From Caldisericota bacterium (GTDB lineage Bacteria; Bipolaricaulota; Bipolaricaulia; Bipolaricaulales; Bipolaricaulaceae), in the NCBI GenBank assembly GCA_013151115.1, contig JAADIW010000098.1, positions 1-9,856 on the forward strand: 9,856 bases of DNA, written 5' to 3'. Position 1 is the first letter of the stretch; each line of letters starts with the position of its first letter. Below, piece after piece: positions 1-5,755 of the stretch. The notes under the pieces were generated by a model. The model was not told the DNA's origin, ran no database searches, and saw only the letters and a list, made by a program, of their open reading frames with translations. A program made the position numbers and the translations under genes.

Positions 1-185
1 TTGAGGAACGCCTCCTTGGCGGCGAACCGCGCCGCGAGCCGTTCCTCGCGCAGCGGGGAACGGGCGGAGAGGGCGTAGGCGATCTCCCGCTCGGTGAAGA
101 CCCGGCACAGGAACCTCTCGCCCCGACGCGCGAGGATCCCCCGGATCCTCTCCACCTCCACCACGTCCACGCCTACCCCGACCAT
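1..185 (-). CDS. acpS: Holo-[acyl-carrier-protein] synthase, 5' part (C-terminus beyond window)
   Basis: AcpS moves the 4'-phosphopantetheine arm from coenzyme A onto the serine of acyl carrier protein, which activates fatty-acid synthesis. Translating the minus strand from the ATG at 185-183 gives 61 residues before the window edge. It opens MVGVGVDVVEVERI, the family's N-terminal strand with the metal-binding Asp (D7), followed by RFLCRVFTEREI and the signature RFAAKEAF, whose Glu (E58) is the second Mg2+ ligand. The family is about 120-130 residues, so roughly half is missing. A GGAGG ribosome site lies 8 nt upstream (minus strand 198-194). The start lies inside the end of gmk with a 13-nt overlap, so it is last or nearly last in the gmk operon and probably translationally coupled. 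The identification is firm because both metal ligands sit at family positions. Confidence 0.92.
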   Translation of the reverse strand, partial: MVGVGVDVVEVERIRGILARRGERFLCRVFTEREIAYALSARSPLREERLAARFAAKEAFL

Positions 186-796
186 CGGACGAGCCTCCGG
201 CGTTCCGCCCGGACGATGCAAAGGATTTCCTCCACCGCCTCCTCGAGCACGGCGTTCACCACGAGGTAATGGAACCTCGGGATCTCCCGGACCTCCTCCC
301 GGGCGATCCGGAGCCGCTCGGCCAGGGCCTCCGGCGACTCCGTGCCCCGGGCCCGTATCCTCCGCACGAGCTCCTCCCAGCTCGGGGGGACGAGGAAGAT
401 GAGGACCACGGGGTGGGCGATCCCCGCCCGGGCGATGGCCAGCGCCCCCCGCACCTCCACGTTGAGGACGAGGTCCCTGCCCCCCGACAGCTTCCGCTCC
501 ACCTCCTCCCGTGGCGTGCCGTAGAGATGTCCCTGGTATTCCGTCCACTCGAGGAGCTTCCCCTCCTCCCGGAGCCGGAGGAACTCCTCGCGGGAGACGA
601 AGAAGTAATCGCGGCCGTGGACCTCGTCCGGACGCTTGGGACGGGTGGTGGCGGAGACCGAGAAGGAAAGCCGCGGGTCGCGCCGCAGGAGCTCGTTTAT
701 CACCGAGGACTTGCCCGCCCCCGAGGGGCCGGTGATCACGAACGCGATCCCCCTTTCCCCTTGCACCCCCCATCCGGGCGGCAGGAAGTCCCTCAT
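173..796 (-). CDS. gmk: Guanylate kinase
   Basis: Gmk phosphorylates GMP to GDP using ATP, in cytosolic purine nucleotide synthesis. The 207-residue product has the P-loop GPSGAGKS (residues 23-30), the GMP-binding stretch SVSATTR...E..GRDYFF (about 47-66), LLEWTEYQGHLYGTP (81-95) and the lid region with RIRARGTESPEALAERL (146-162). Length matches the family. The start at 796 is chosen because its ATG overlaps the yicC stop (ATGA) and has GAGG 8 nt upstream. It gives an N-terminal extension of some 10-15 residues over typical Gmk, and an in-frame GTG at codon 11 is a weaker alternative. The frame stays open upstream to 1351, but that part is a shadow of yicC. Two conserved spots differ from consensus: the usual D-V-Q-G-A is E-V-R-G-A (114-118), and the late N-D is N-A (181-182). 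It lies between yicC and acpS. remA, often found before gmk in Firmicutes, is absent. Confidence 0.95.
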   Translation of the reverse strand: MRDFLPPGWGVQGERGIAFVITGPSGAGKSSVINELLRRDPRLSFSVSATTRPKRPDEVHGRDYFFVSREEFLRLREEGKLLEWTEYQGHLYGTPREEVERKLSGGRDLVLNVEVRGALAIARAGIAHPVVLIFLVPPSWEELVRRIRARGTESPEALAERLRIAREEVREIPRFHYLVVNAVLEEAVEEILCIVRAERRRLVRWSG

Positions 797-1644
797 TCCA
801 CGTTCCTCGCCTGTTCCCTGATCCGTTCGGCACATAACTTGAGCTCCAACGCCACCTCGCCCAGGGGGACGCCCCTGGCCTTGGCGGCCAGCGTGTTCGC
901 TTCGCGTCCGATCTCCTGGGCCAGGAACTCGAGCTCCCGGCCCACCGGGCCCTCCGCGTCCAGGAGCTCCTCCAGGCGCGCGTGATGCGCCCGCAGTCGA
1001 TCCAACTCCTCCCGCACGTCGGTGCGTTCGGCCCAGATGGAGACCTCGAGGGAGATCCGTGCCTCGTCCAGGATGCCGAGCCCGGAGATCCTCTCCCGTA
1101 GCCTCTCCGCGAAGGCCTCCTGGGCCCGGGGGACCTCCGCCTCGGCCCGGGAGATGAGCTTCGCCAGGATCCCGGCTTCCCGCCGCAGCGCTTCCGCGAG
1201 CCCGGCCCCCTCGCGTTCCCGGAACGACCCCACCTCGTCCAGGGCCCGATCCAGGGCCGCTTCGAGGACGGGCCAGATCTCCTCCTCGTCGGGGCTCTCC
1301 TCTTGGACCACCCCCAGGGAGAGGATCGCTTCCAGGGAGGGTTCCGCGCACCCGATCTCACGGGCGAGGAGGGAGAGCTCCTCCCAGAGGCGCTTGGCGG
1401 CTGCCCGGTTCACCGCACGGGGGCGGCGGAAACCCCCGAAATCCAGGAGCACGTTCACATCGAAGCTCCCCCGGGAAAACCGGGCCTTGACCGCCTCCTC
1501 GCACCTCACCGCCAGGGCCGGCATATCCGACAGGCCCCGGACCCGTACCTCCAGGAACCGATGGTTCAGGCTGCGGACATCGACCTGGATCGTGAACCCG
1601 TCGCCATCGGCCCTTCCCCGGCCGAAGCCGGTCATGCTCCTCAT
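793..1644 (-). CDS. yicC: YicC/YloC family endoribonuclease
   Basis: This 283-residue protein belongs to the YicC/YloC family. In E. coli, YicC is an endoribonuclease that forms a hexamer and takes part in small-RNA decay. The sequence shows the family's N-terminal signature MRSMTGFGRG followed by VDVRSLNHRFLEVRVR (YicC-like N-terminal domain, roughly residues 1-155). It also has the C-terminal DUF1732 signature (about 200-283), with REELDRLRAHHARLEELL, GRELEFLAQEIGREANTLAAKA and a terminal helix ending IREQARNVE, as in homologues. A glutamate- and arginine-rich helical middle separates the two. The start at 1644 has GGAGG 5 nt upstream and overlaps the stop of the Memo-like gene as ATGA. Its own stop overlaps the gmk start the same way. 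The yicC-gmk order is a widespread arrangement. The specific RNA targets cannot be read from the sequence. Confidence 0.93.
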   Translation of the reverse strand: MRSMTGFGRGRADGDGFTIQVDVRSLNHRFLEVRVRGLSDMPALAVRCEEAVKARFSRGSFDVNVLLDFGGFRRPRAVNRAAAKRLWEELSLLAREIGCAEPSLEAILSLGVVQEESPDEEEIWPVLEAALDRALDEVGSFREREGAGLAEALRREAGILAKLISRAEAEVPRAQEAFAERLRERISGLGILDEARISLEVSIWAERTDVREELDRLRAHHARLEELLDAEGPVGRELEFLAQEIGREANTLAAKARGVPLGEVALELKLCAERIREQARNVE

Positions 1645-2474
1645 CCCTTCCTCCGGAAGAGGACCGCCGCGTATCCCACCACCTCGGCGGTGTAACCCGA
1701 GACCTCCCCCGAGGTCCGATAGGCGACGAGCTCGGTGTCGTCGAGGCCGAGGCTACGGGCCGCGGCCATCACGATCCCGATCGCGCCCGCCCCGCAGATG
1801 CTTATCCTCCTCTCCTCCACCACGTGGAGGAAGCCTTCCAGATCGAGGTCGAGGATCCTGTTCAGGGCCGCTTTATCCTTCTCCACCGCGATATCCTGGG
1901 GTTCGTAGTGGGTGAAGTCGGTGGAGGCGATGAGCCAAACGCCCCGGCCCCGGACGATCTCCGCGATGCCGGCGCCGAATTCCCCGATGGTCGCGACGTC
2001 ATGGGTGAGGACCACAACGGGCACGAACGGGACGGGGCCGAACAGGTACTGGATGAAGGGGAGCTGTACCTCCACCGAGTGTTCGCGCGCGAAGGCCCGG
2101 GGGTCCCGGACGACCCCGGGGAGCCCCTCCATCTCCCTGAGGAGGTCCTCCGCCACCGGGACCTCCCCGAGGGGCGTGGCCCAGGGCTCGGGCGTGCCCA
2201 CCGTGATCGGACCGCCGTAACCGGTGTGGTTGGTCCCGAATATGAGGACGACCGTGGGCCGCCCATATCGGGCCGCCGCGCGGCATCCCGCGGCGGCCAC
2301 CGCCCCCGAGTACATGTAGCCCGCATGGGGAAGGACGAGCCCCAGGGGCCCCGGCAACGCTTGTTCCCCCGGCAACAACTCCTCGGGTCGTGCCCCGAAC
2401 AGCTCCCGGAGCTCGTGCTCGAGGGCCTCCCGGGTGCCCGGGTAGAAGGTCCCCGCCACCGCCGGGTAACGCAT
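1641..2474 (-). CDS. amrB: MEMO1-like protein (AmmeMemoRadiSam system protein B)
   Basis: This 277-residue, full-length member of the Memo family has a fold related to class III extradiol dioxygenases. Human MEMO1 binds a redox metal through three His and one Cys. The equivalent residues are all here: H50 in PHAGYMYSG, H83 in GTNHTGYGG, H189 in STDFTHYEP and C227 in SICGAGAIG. H132 in REHSVEVQLPF is also conserved. The N-terminus MRYPAVAGTFYPG is the canonical family start, which fixes the ATG at 2474. The GGAGG is only 1 nt from it, although a shifted GGGGG pairing would leave 4 nt. In many genomes this protein is encoded beside an AMMECR1 protein and a radical-SAM enzyme, but neither is in this window. 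It follows DUF3467 by 10 nt and overlaps yicC by ATGA. The biochemical role in bacteria is unsettled. Family assignment is strong, and function beyond metal binding is not inferred. Confidence 0.92.
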   Translation of the reverse strand: MRYPAVAGTFYPGTREALEHELRELFGARPEELLPGEQALPGPLGLVLPHAGYMYSGAVAAAGCRAAARYGRPTVVLIFGTNHTGYGGPITVGTPEPWATPLGEVPVAEDLLREMEGLPGVVRDPRAFAREHSVEVQLPFIQYLFGPVPFVPVVVLTHDVATIGEFGAGIAEIVRGRGVWLIASTDFTHYEPQDIAVEKDKAALNRILDLDLEGFLHVVEERRISICGAGAIGIVMAAARSLGLDDTELVAYRTSGEVSGYTAEVVGYAAVLFRRKG

Positions 2475-2484
2475 CCCTCCCCCT

Positions 2485-2760
2485 TCAGGTGAGCTTCGGC
2501 GGGAGGACGATCTTCCCGTAGTTCTTCTCGTACTTCTCGATATTCTCCCCGATGGCCTGGTGGAGCCTCTTCATGTGGCCCGGGGAGAGGATCACCCGCG
2601 ACACGAGCAACGCCTGTCCCCCCTTGGGGGTCTGGGTGCGGGGGTCCAGGAAGAGGAAATCGATCACGAATTCCTCCTTTTGGTGAGAGACCACGGCGAG
2701 GTTCGCGTAGACGCCTTTCCGCAACGCCGGCTCGGCGATGACCTGCATCTCGCGTTGCAT
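2485..2760 (-). CDS. DUF3467 family protein
   Basis: This small soluble protein (91 residues) matches the DUF3467 pattern. A strand GVYANLAVVSHQKEEFVIDFLFLDP (residues 16-40) is followed by a Gly/Gln-rich turn, then SRVILSPGHMKRLHQAIGENI and EKYEKNYGKI at the end. There is no signal peptide or membrane segment, and no catalytic motif that I recognise. The family's function is unknown. The start at 2760 is set by a near-perfect anti-16S match (AAGGGGGTGAT, minus strand 2776-2766). An internal ATG four codons later is a weaker alternative. It is the first gene of the minus-strand operon, read from the divergent region shared with spoVS, and lies 10 nt before the Memo-like gene. Small first genes of this kind are sometimes regulators, but nothing here proves that. 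Confidence 0.85.
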   Translation of the reverse strand: MQREMQVIAEPALRKGVYANLAVVSHQKEEFVIDFLFLDPRTQTPKGGQALLVSRVILSPGHMKRLHQAIGENIEKYEKNYGKIVLPPKLT

Positions 2761-2765
2761 CCGTT

Positions 2766-2776
2766 ATCACCCCCTT
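2766..2776 (-). promoter_or_regulatory. Shine-Dalgarno site of DUF3467 gene
   Basis: AAGGGGGTGAT on the minus strand differs at one base from the full anti-16S match AAGGAGGTGAT. It stands upstream of the ATG at 2760 and decides that start over the internal ATG four codons later. Confidence 0.75.
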
Positions 2777-2782
2777 GGGATC

Positions 2783-2810
2783 ATCTTAACGGCCACGTCC
2801 CGTGGCGCAA
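2783..2810 (-). promoter_or_regulatory. Possible promoter for the DUF3467-amrB-yicC-gmk-acpS operon
   Basis: Read on the minus strand, TTGCGC (2810-2805) and TAAGAT (2788-2783) are 16 bp apart, upstream of the DUF3467 Shine-Dalgarno site. The -10 matches 4 of 6 and the -35 only 3 of 6, so this is a weak promoter, one needing an activator, or a chance match. The dyad GCCACG/CGTGGC lies almost wholly in the spacer between the boxes. Confidence 0.4.
2792..2806. repeat. Inverted repeat GCCACG-TCC-CGTGGC in promoter spacer
   Basis: Six-base perfect arms flank a 3-bp centre. The element sits between the putative -35 and -10 boxes of the minus-strand promoter, a position typical of repressor operators or of MerR-type activator sites. 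No regulator gene is in the window, so its role is inferred from position only. Confidence 0.4.
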
Positions 2811-2845
2811 TTCCGCCGCGGCTGTACATCCCGGGCGGGCGGAGA

Positions 2846-2874
2846 TTGACCGTGGGTTTTGAGGGCGCTAGAAT
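2846..2874 (+). promoter_or_regulatory. Sigma70-type promoter for spoVS-argS-ftsY-ppdK
   Basis: The -35 box TTGACC (2846-2851) and -10 box TAGAAT (2869-2874) are separated by exactly 17 bp. The -35 matches consensus at 5 of 6 positions, as does the -10. The predicted transcript start is near 2881, leaving a leader of about 38 nt before the spoVS ATG. The palindrome at 2878-2887 sits across the predicted start site, where an operator would act. Confidence 0.75.
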
Positions 2875-2904
2875 CGGACGACGTCGTGCAGCACGTCCCA
2901 AGCA

Positions 2905-2913
2905 AAAGGAGGG
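2905..2913 (+). promoter_or_regulatory. Shine-Dalgarno site of spoVS
   Basis: AAAGGAGGG with GGAGG 6 nt before the ATG at 2919. It rules out the longer open frame that begins at a TTG near 2859, upstream of the predicted -10 box. Confidence 0.85.
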
Positions 2914-2918
2914 CAGAT

Positions 2919-3179
2919 ATGGAAATCCTCAAAGTCGCTTCCACCTCCAATCCCAATGCCGTTGCCGGTGCGATCGCCGGTGCGTTGGAGAACGACGGGA
3001 TCGTCGAGGCCCACGCCATCGGGGCGGGCGCGGTGAACCAGGCCGTCAAAGCCATCGCCATCGCCCGCCGCCTCATCGAGCGCGAGGGCGAGACGGAGAT
3101 CAAAGTCATTCCCGGTTTCATCGACGTCGAGATCGGTGGAGAACTCAAAACCGGGATGCGCTTCATCATCGAGAAATAG
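2919..3179 (+). CDS. spoVS: Stage V sporulation protein S (SpoVS) family protein
   Basis: This 86-residue full-length SpoVS-family protein has an Alba-like fold associated with nucleic-acid binding. In Bacillus, SpoVS affects spore-coat assembly and septation, but homologues occur widely in non-sporulating bacteria. The signature runs MEILKVASTSNPNAVAGAIA (residues 1-20), AHAIGAGAVNQAVKAIAIAR (31-50), then a C-terminal strand pair with VIPGFIDVEIGG and a closing FIIEK. It is soluble with no membrane segment. The start at 2919 is fixed by the GGAGG 6 nt upstream and by alignment to the family N-terminus. It is first in a four-gene operon, with argS beginning 6 nt after its TAG stop and in the same reading frame. 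No other sporulation gene is present, so a sporulation role should not be assumed. A general nucleic-acid-binding or regulatory role is an inference from the fold. Confidence 0.93.
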   Translation: MEILKVASTSNPNAVAGAIAGALENDGIVEAHAIGAGAVNQAVKAIAIARRLIEREGETEIKVIPGFIDVEIGGELKTGMRFIIEK

Positions 3180-3185
3180 GGGAGG

Positions 3186-4844
3186 ATGCGCCTTGAGGCC
3201 CTGGCCAGGGCCGCCGTTGCCGAGGTCCTGAAACGGCTCTCCCTCCCTTCACCCCCCGGGGAAATCCCGCTCGAGCGGCCGGATAAGGCCGAATACGGGG
3301 ACATCTCGTCGCGGATCGCCTTCCTCCTGGCGAAGGAGCTGAAACGGCCGCCCCAGGAGATCGCGCGCGATCTGGCGGGGCATATCTCCCACCCCGATCT
3401 CTCGCGTGCGGAAGCCGCCGGTGGGTTCCTGAACCTCTACGTGCGGCCCGAGGCCCTGCGGAGGATCCTCGGCGAGATCATCGCCGAGGGGGAGGGCTAC
3501 GGTGATTGGCCTCTGGGCGGGGGAAAACCGCTCCAGGTAGAGTTCGTCTCCTCCAACCCCACCGGCCCCCTCACCGTGGGCCACGGCCGCCAGGCCGCCC
3601 TGGGCGACGCCCTCGCCAACCTCTTTTCCGCGCTTGGCTGGGAGGTCACGCGGGAGTACTACCTGAACGACGAGGGCCGTCAGATCGAGCTCTTGGCCAG
3701 GTCGCTGTGGGCCCGGTACCGCCAGGCCCTGGGGGAGGATGTCCCCGTCCCCGAGGGAGGGTATCACGGGGACTATCTCGTCCCCATCGGGGAGGAGCTC
3801 GCCCGGGAATGGGGTGATAAGTACCCGGAGTGGAGCCCACAGGCGGCGGAGGCCTTCCGCGCGGTGGCCGTGGAGCGGATGATGGCGATGATCCGCGAGG
3901 ATCTCGCCGCCATCGGGGTCTCCTTCGACGTCTGGAGCCGGGAGGGGGACCTCCACCGCCGGGGGGTGGTGCGCGAGGTCTTCGAGGCCCTCCGGGAGAG
4001 AGGGGCCGTCTACGAGAAGGACGGGGCCTACTGGATGAGGTCCACGGAGTACGGGCTCTCCCGGGATCCGGTGCTCATCCGTTCCGACGGGACCCCCACT
4101 TACCTCATGGTGGACATCGCTTACCACGTGGACAAGTACCGCCGGGGGTTCGTGCGGGTGATCGACGTCCAAGGGGCCGATCACGTGGAGGAGCAGCAGC
4201 AGGTGAAGCTGGCGTTGCGGATCCTGGGCTATCCCGAGGGCTTCCTCGATTACTGTGTGCACCAGTTCGTGACCCTCAAGGGGCGCGAGGGGATCGAGCG
4301 CATGTCCACCCGCAGGGGCAAATTCCTGCGTCTCAAGGACCTGGTAGACGAGCTCGGCCGGGACGTGGTGCGCTACTTCATGGTGCGGCGGCGGCCGGGG
4401 GCCCACCTCGTGTTCGACCTCGAACTCGCCAGGAAGACCTCCATGGAGAACCCGGTATATTACGTCCAGTACGCCCACACCCGCATCGCTTCCATCTTCC
4501 GCGAGGCGGAGAGATCCGGCGAGCTCCCGGCGGCACCCCGGGGCCCCGAGCTGTTACGCGCGGCGGATCTTTCGCCCCTCGAGGATCCCGACGAGCTCTC
4601 CCTCATCAAGGAGCTCGATCGGTTTCCGGATGTGGTGCGAAATGCCGCCGAGAGCTACGGGCCGCACCTCCTCTGCGAGTACCTCGAGGGATTGGCGGGC
4701 GTCTTCCACCCCTATTACAACCGGGTGAGGGTGCTGGGGCAGGGGGAGGCGACCACGGCGCGCCTGGCGCTGTTGTGGGCCACGAAGACGGTCCTGGCCA
4801 AGGGGCTGGCGTTGCTCGGGGTCTCGGCCCCGGAGGTGATGTGA
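3186..4844 (+). CDS. argS: Arginyl-tRNA synthetase
   Basis: ArgS charges tRNA-Arg with arginine using ATP, as a class I synthetase. The 552-residue protein has an N-terminal Add-1-like tRNA-recognition domain (about 1-105). The catalytic Rossmann domain begins at VEFVSSNPTGPL, followed by the HIGH-type motif, read here as TVGHG (130-134), so the first His is Thr. It includes REYYLNDEGRQIELL (156-170) and GADHVEEQQQVKLALRILGYP (330-350), and the KMSKS equivalent is ERMSTRRG (371-378). The DALR anticodon-binding domain follows, with NPVYYVQYAHTRI (422-434), and the protein ends ...GVSAPEVM as in many homologues. The start at 3186 directly abuts a GGAGG, which is unusually tight, but no other in-frame start is near and the N-terminus fits. 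It lies between spoVS (6-nt gap) and ftsY (1-nt overlap, TGATG). Confidence 0.97.
   Translation: MRLEALARAAVAEVLKRLSLPSPPGEIPLERPDKAEYGDISSRIAFLLAKELKRPPQEIARDLAGHISHPDLSRAEAAGGFLNLYVRPEALRRILGEIIAEGEGYGDWPLGGGKPLQVEFVSSNPTGPLTVGHGRQAALGDALANLFSALGWEVTREYYLNDEGRQIELLARSLWARYRQALGEDVPVPEGGYHGDYLVPIGEELAREWGDKYPEWSPQAAEAFRAVAVERMMAMIREDLAAIGVSFDVWSREGDLHRRGVVREVFEALRERGAVYEKDGAYWMRSTEYGLSRDPVLIRSDGTPTYLMVDIAYHVDKYRRGFVRVIDVQGADHVEEQQQVKLALRILGYPEGFLDYCVHQFVTLKGREGIERMSTRRGKFLRLKDLVDELGRDVVRYFMVRRRPGAHLVFDLELARKTSMENPVYYVQYAHTRIASIFREAERSGELPAAPRGPELLRAADLSPLEDPDELSLIKELDRFPDVVRNAAESYGPHLLCEYLEGLAGVFHPYYNRVRVLGQGEATTARLALLWATKTVLAKGLALLGVSAPEVM
4832..4840 (+). promoter_or_regulatory. Shine-Dalgarno site of ftsY inside argS
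   Basis: GGAGGTGAT is fully complementary to the 16S rRNA 3' tail. It stands 7 nt (from GGAGG) before the ftsY ATG and encodes part of the last argS codons, so ftsY can be initiated both by coupling and independently. Confidence 0.75.
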
Positions 4845-5752
4845 TGGGCCTCTTCGAGCGCCTCCGTTCCGGGCTCAGGAAGACCCGGGAGGCGTTCCTC
4901 TCGCCCCTGGAGGAAACCCTCAAGACGCGGAAGGGGCTCGACCGCGATCTCCTCTACGAGCTGGAGGAACTCCTGATCCTCGCCGACGTGGGGCCGGAGC
5001 TAGCCGAGGAGATCGTGCGGAACCTCGCCGAGAGGTATACGGACTCCCTCACGCCCACGGGGCTCGAGGCCGCGCTGGAGGAGGAGGTCTTCTCCATCCT
5101 CGAGGGGGCGGAGCGGGCGATCGTCCCGCCCCGGGAGAAGCCCTGCGTCTTCCTCATCGTGGGGGTCAACGGCTCCGGGAAGACCACCACCGCCGCCAAG
5201 CTCGCCCACAAGTTCAAATCACAGGGAAAAAGCGTGCTCCTCGCGGCCGCCGATACCTTCCGCGCCGCGGCCATCGACCAGCTGGTGGAGCTGGGTGAGC
5301 GGGTGGGGGTCGAGGTGATCTCCCACCGTCCCGGAGCCGATCCCGGGGCGGTGGTCCACGATGCCCTGGAGCACGCCCAAAAGAGGGGCTACGATTTCCT
5401 TTTGGTTGATACGGCCGGGAGGCTGCAGACCAAGGTCCCGCTCATGGCGGAGCTGGCGAAGATCCGGCGGGTGGTGGAAAAGCTCGCCGGCCGGCCCCCG
5501 GATGAGCGGATCTTGGTGATCGATGCCACTGTGGGACAGAACGCGCTCTCGCAGGCCCGGCTCTTCCACGAGGCGGTGGGCCTCACCGGCCTTGTGATCA
5601 CGAAATTGGACGGGACCGCCAAGGGGGGCGCGGTGCTCCCCATCTGGCGGGAGCTCGGGGTTCCCATCCTCTGGATCGGCGTGGGCGAGGGGATGGAGGA
5701 CCTGCTGGAGTTCCGGGCCCGCGACTTCGCACGGGCCCTAGTAAGGAGGTAG
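4844..5752 (+). CDS. ftsY: Signal recognition particle receptor FtsY
   Basis: FtsY is the SRP receptor GTPase. With Ffh bound to ribosomes it docks nascent membrane proteins at the translocon. The 302-residue protein has an N domain (about 1-95, starting [14 protein letters not shown]) and a G domain. G1 is GVNGSGKTT (107-115), followed by the insertion-box motif DTFRAAA (137-143), G3 DTAGR (189-193), [12 protein letters not shown] (228-239), G4 TKLD followed by GTAKGG (253-262), and [11 protein letters not shown] (280-290). It lacks the long acidic A domain of enterobacterial FtsY, and the N-terminal helix is the likely membrane-contact segment. GVNGSGKTT and DTAGRLQT favour FtsY over Ffh, and no methionine-rich M domain is present. 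The start at 4844 overlaps the argS stop by one base and follows GGAGGTGAT (4832-4840). The frame stays open upstream to 3830, but that is an argS shadow. Confidence 0.97.
   Translation: MGLFERLRSGLRKTREAFLSPLEETLKTRKGLDRDLLYELEELLILADVGPELAEEIVRNLAERYTDSLTPTGLEAALEEEVFSILEGAERAIVPPREKPCVFLIVGVNGSGKTTTAAKLAHKFKSQGKSVLLAAADTFRAAAIDQLVELGERVGVEVISHRPGADPGAVVHDALEHAQKRGYDFLLVDTAGRLQTKVPLMAELAKIRRVVEKLAGRPPDERILVIDATVGQNALSQARLFHEAVGLTGLVITKLDGTAKGGAVLPIWRELGVPILWIGVGEGMEDLLEFRARDFARALVRR
5743..5750 (+). promoter_or_regulatory. Shine-Dalgarno site of ppdK inside ftsY
   Basis: AAGGAGGT lies in the last ftsY codons, with GGAGG 6 nt before the ppdK ATG at 5756. It encodes the terminal Arg-Arg of FtsY and fixes the ppdK start. 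Confidence 0.85.
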
Positions 5753-5755
5753 TGG

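Larger units (their letters stand above)
2761..2918. promoter_or_regulatory. Divergent intergenic control region (DUF3467 operon / spoVS operon)
   Basis: This 158-bp non-coding stretch separates the divergently read DUF3467 and spoVS genes, the only divergent junction in the window. It contains a near-consensus plus-strand promoter, a weaker minus-strand promoter, both translation starts' Shine-Dalgarno sites and three short perfect dyads. These are GCCACG/CGTGGC at 2792-2806, the 10-bp palindrome ACGACGTCGT at 2878-2887, and CGTGC/GCACG at 2885-2895. I see no terminator, tRNA or recognised riboswitch in it. Confidence 0.8.

Noticed and set aside
797..1351. N-terminal extension of the gmk frame inside yicC
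   Set aside because: The extension is Gly/Pro/Arg-rich out-of-frame yicC sequence. The gmk homology, ribosome site and ATGA overlap all place the start at 796.
1862..2770. 302-codon minus-strand frame across amrB and DUF3467
   Set aside because: It is a Ser/Arg/Pro-rich out-of-frame reading of two genes that each have clear family matches.
2859..2918. Longer SpoVS starting at a TTG near 2859
   Set aside because: The extra 20 residues have no family match and would begin upstream of the predicted -10 box. The ATG at 2919 has an ideal ribosome site and the canonical N-terminus.
3249..4478. 409-codon open frame on the minus strand opposite argS
   Set aside because: It is a composition shadow of argS, rich in His, Pro and Val without any recognisable domain, and has no place in an operon.
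3830..4843. Upstream extension of the ftsY frame inside argS
   Set aside because: It is a Gly/Arg/Pro-rich shadow of argS. FtsY homology and the GGAGGTGAT site start it at 4844.
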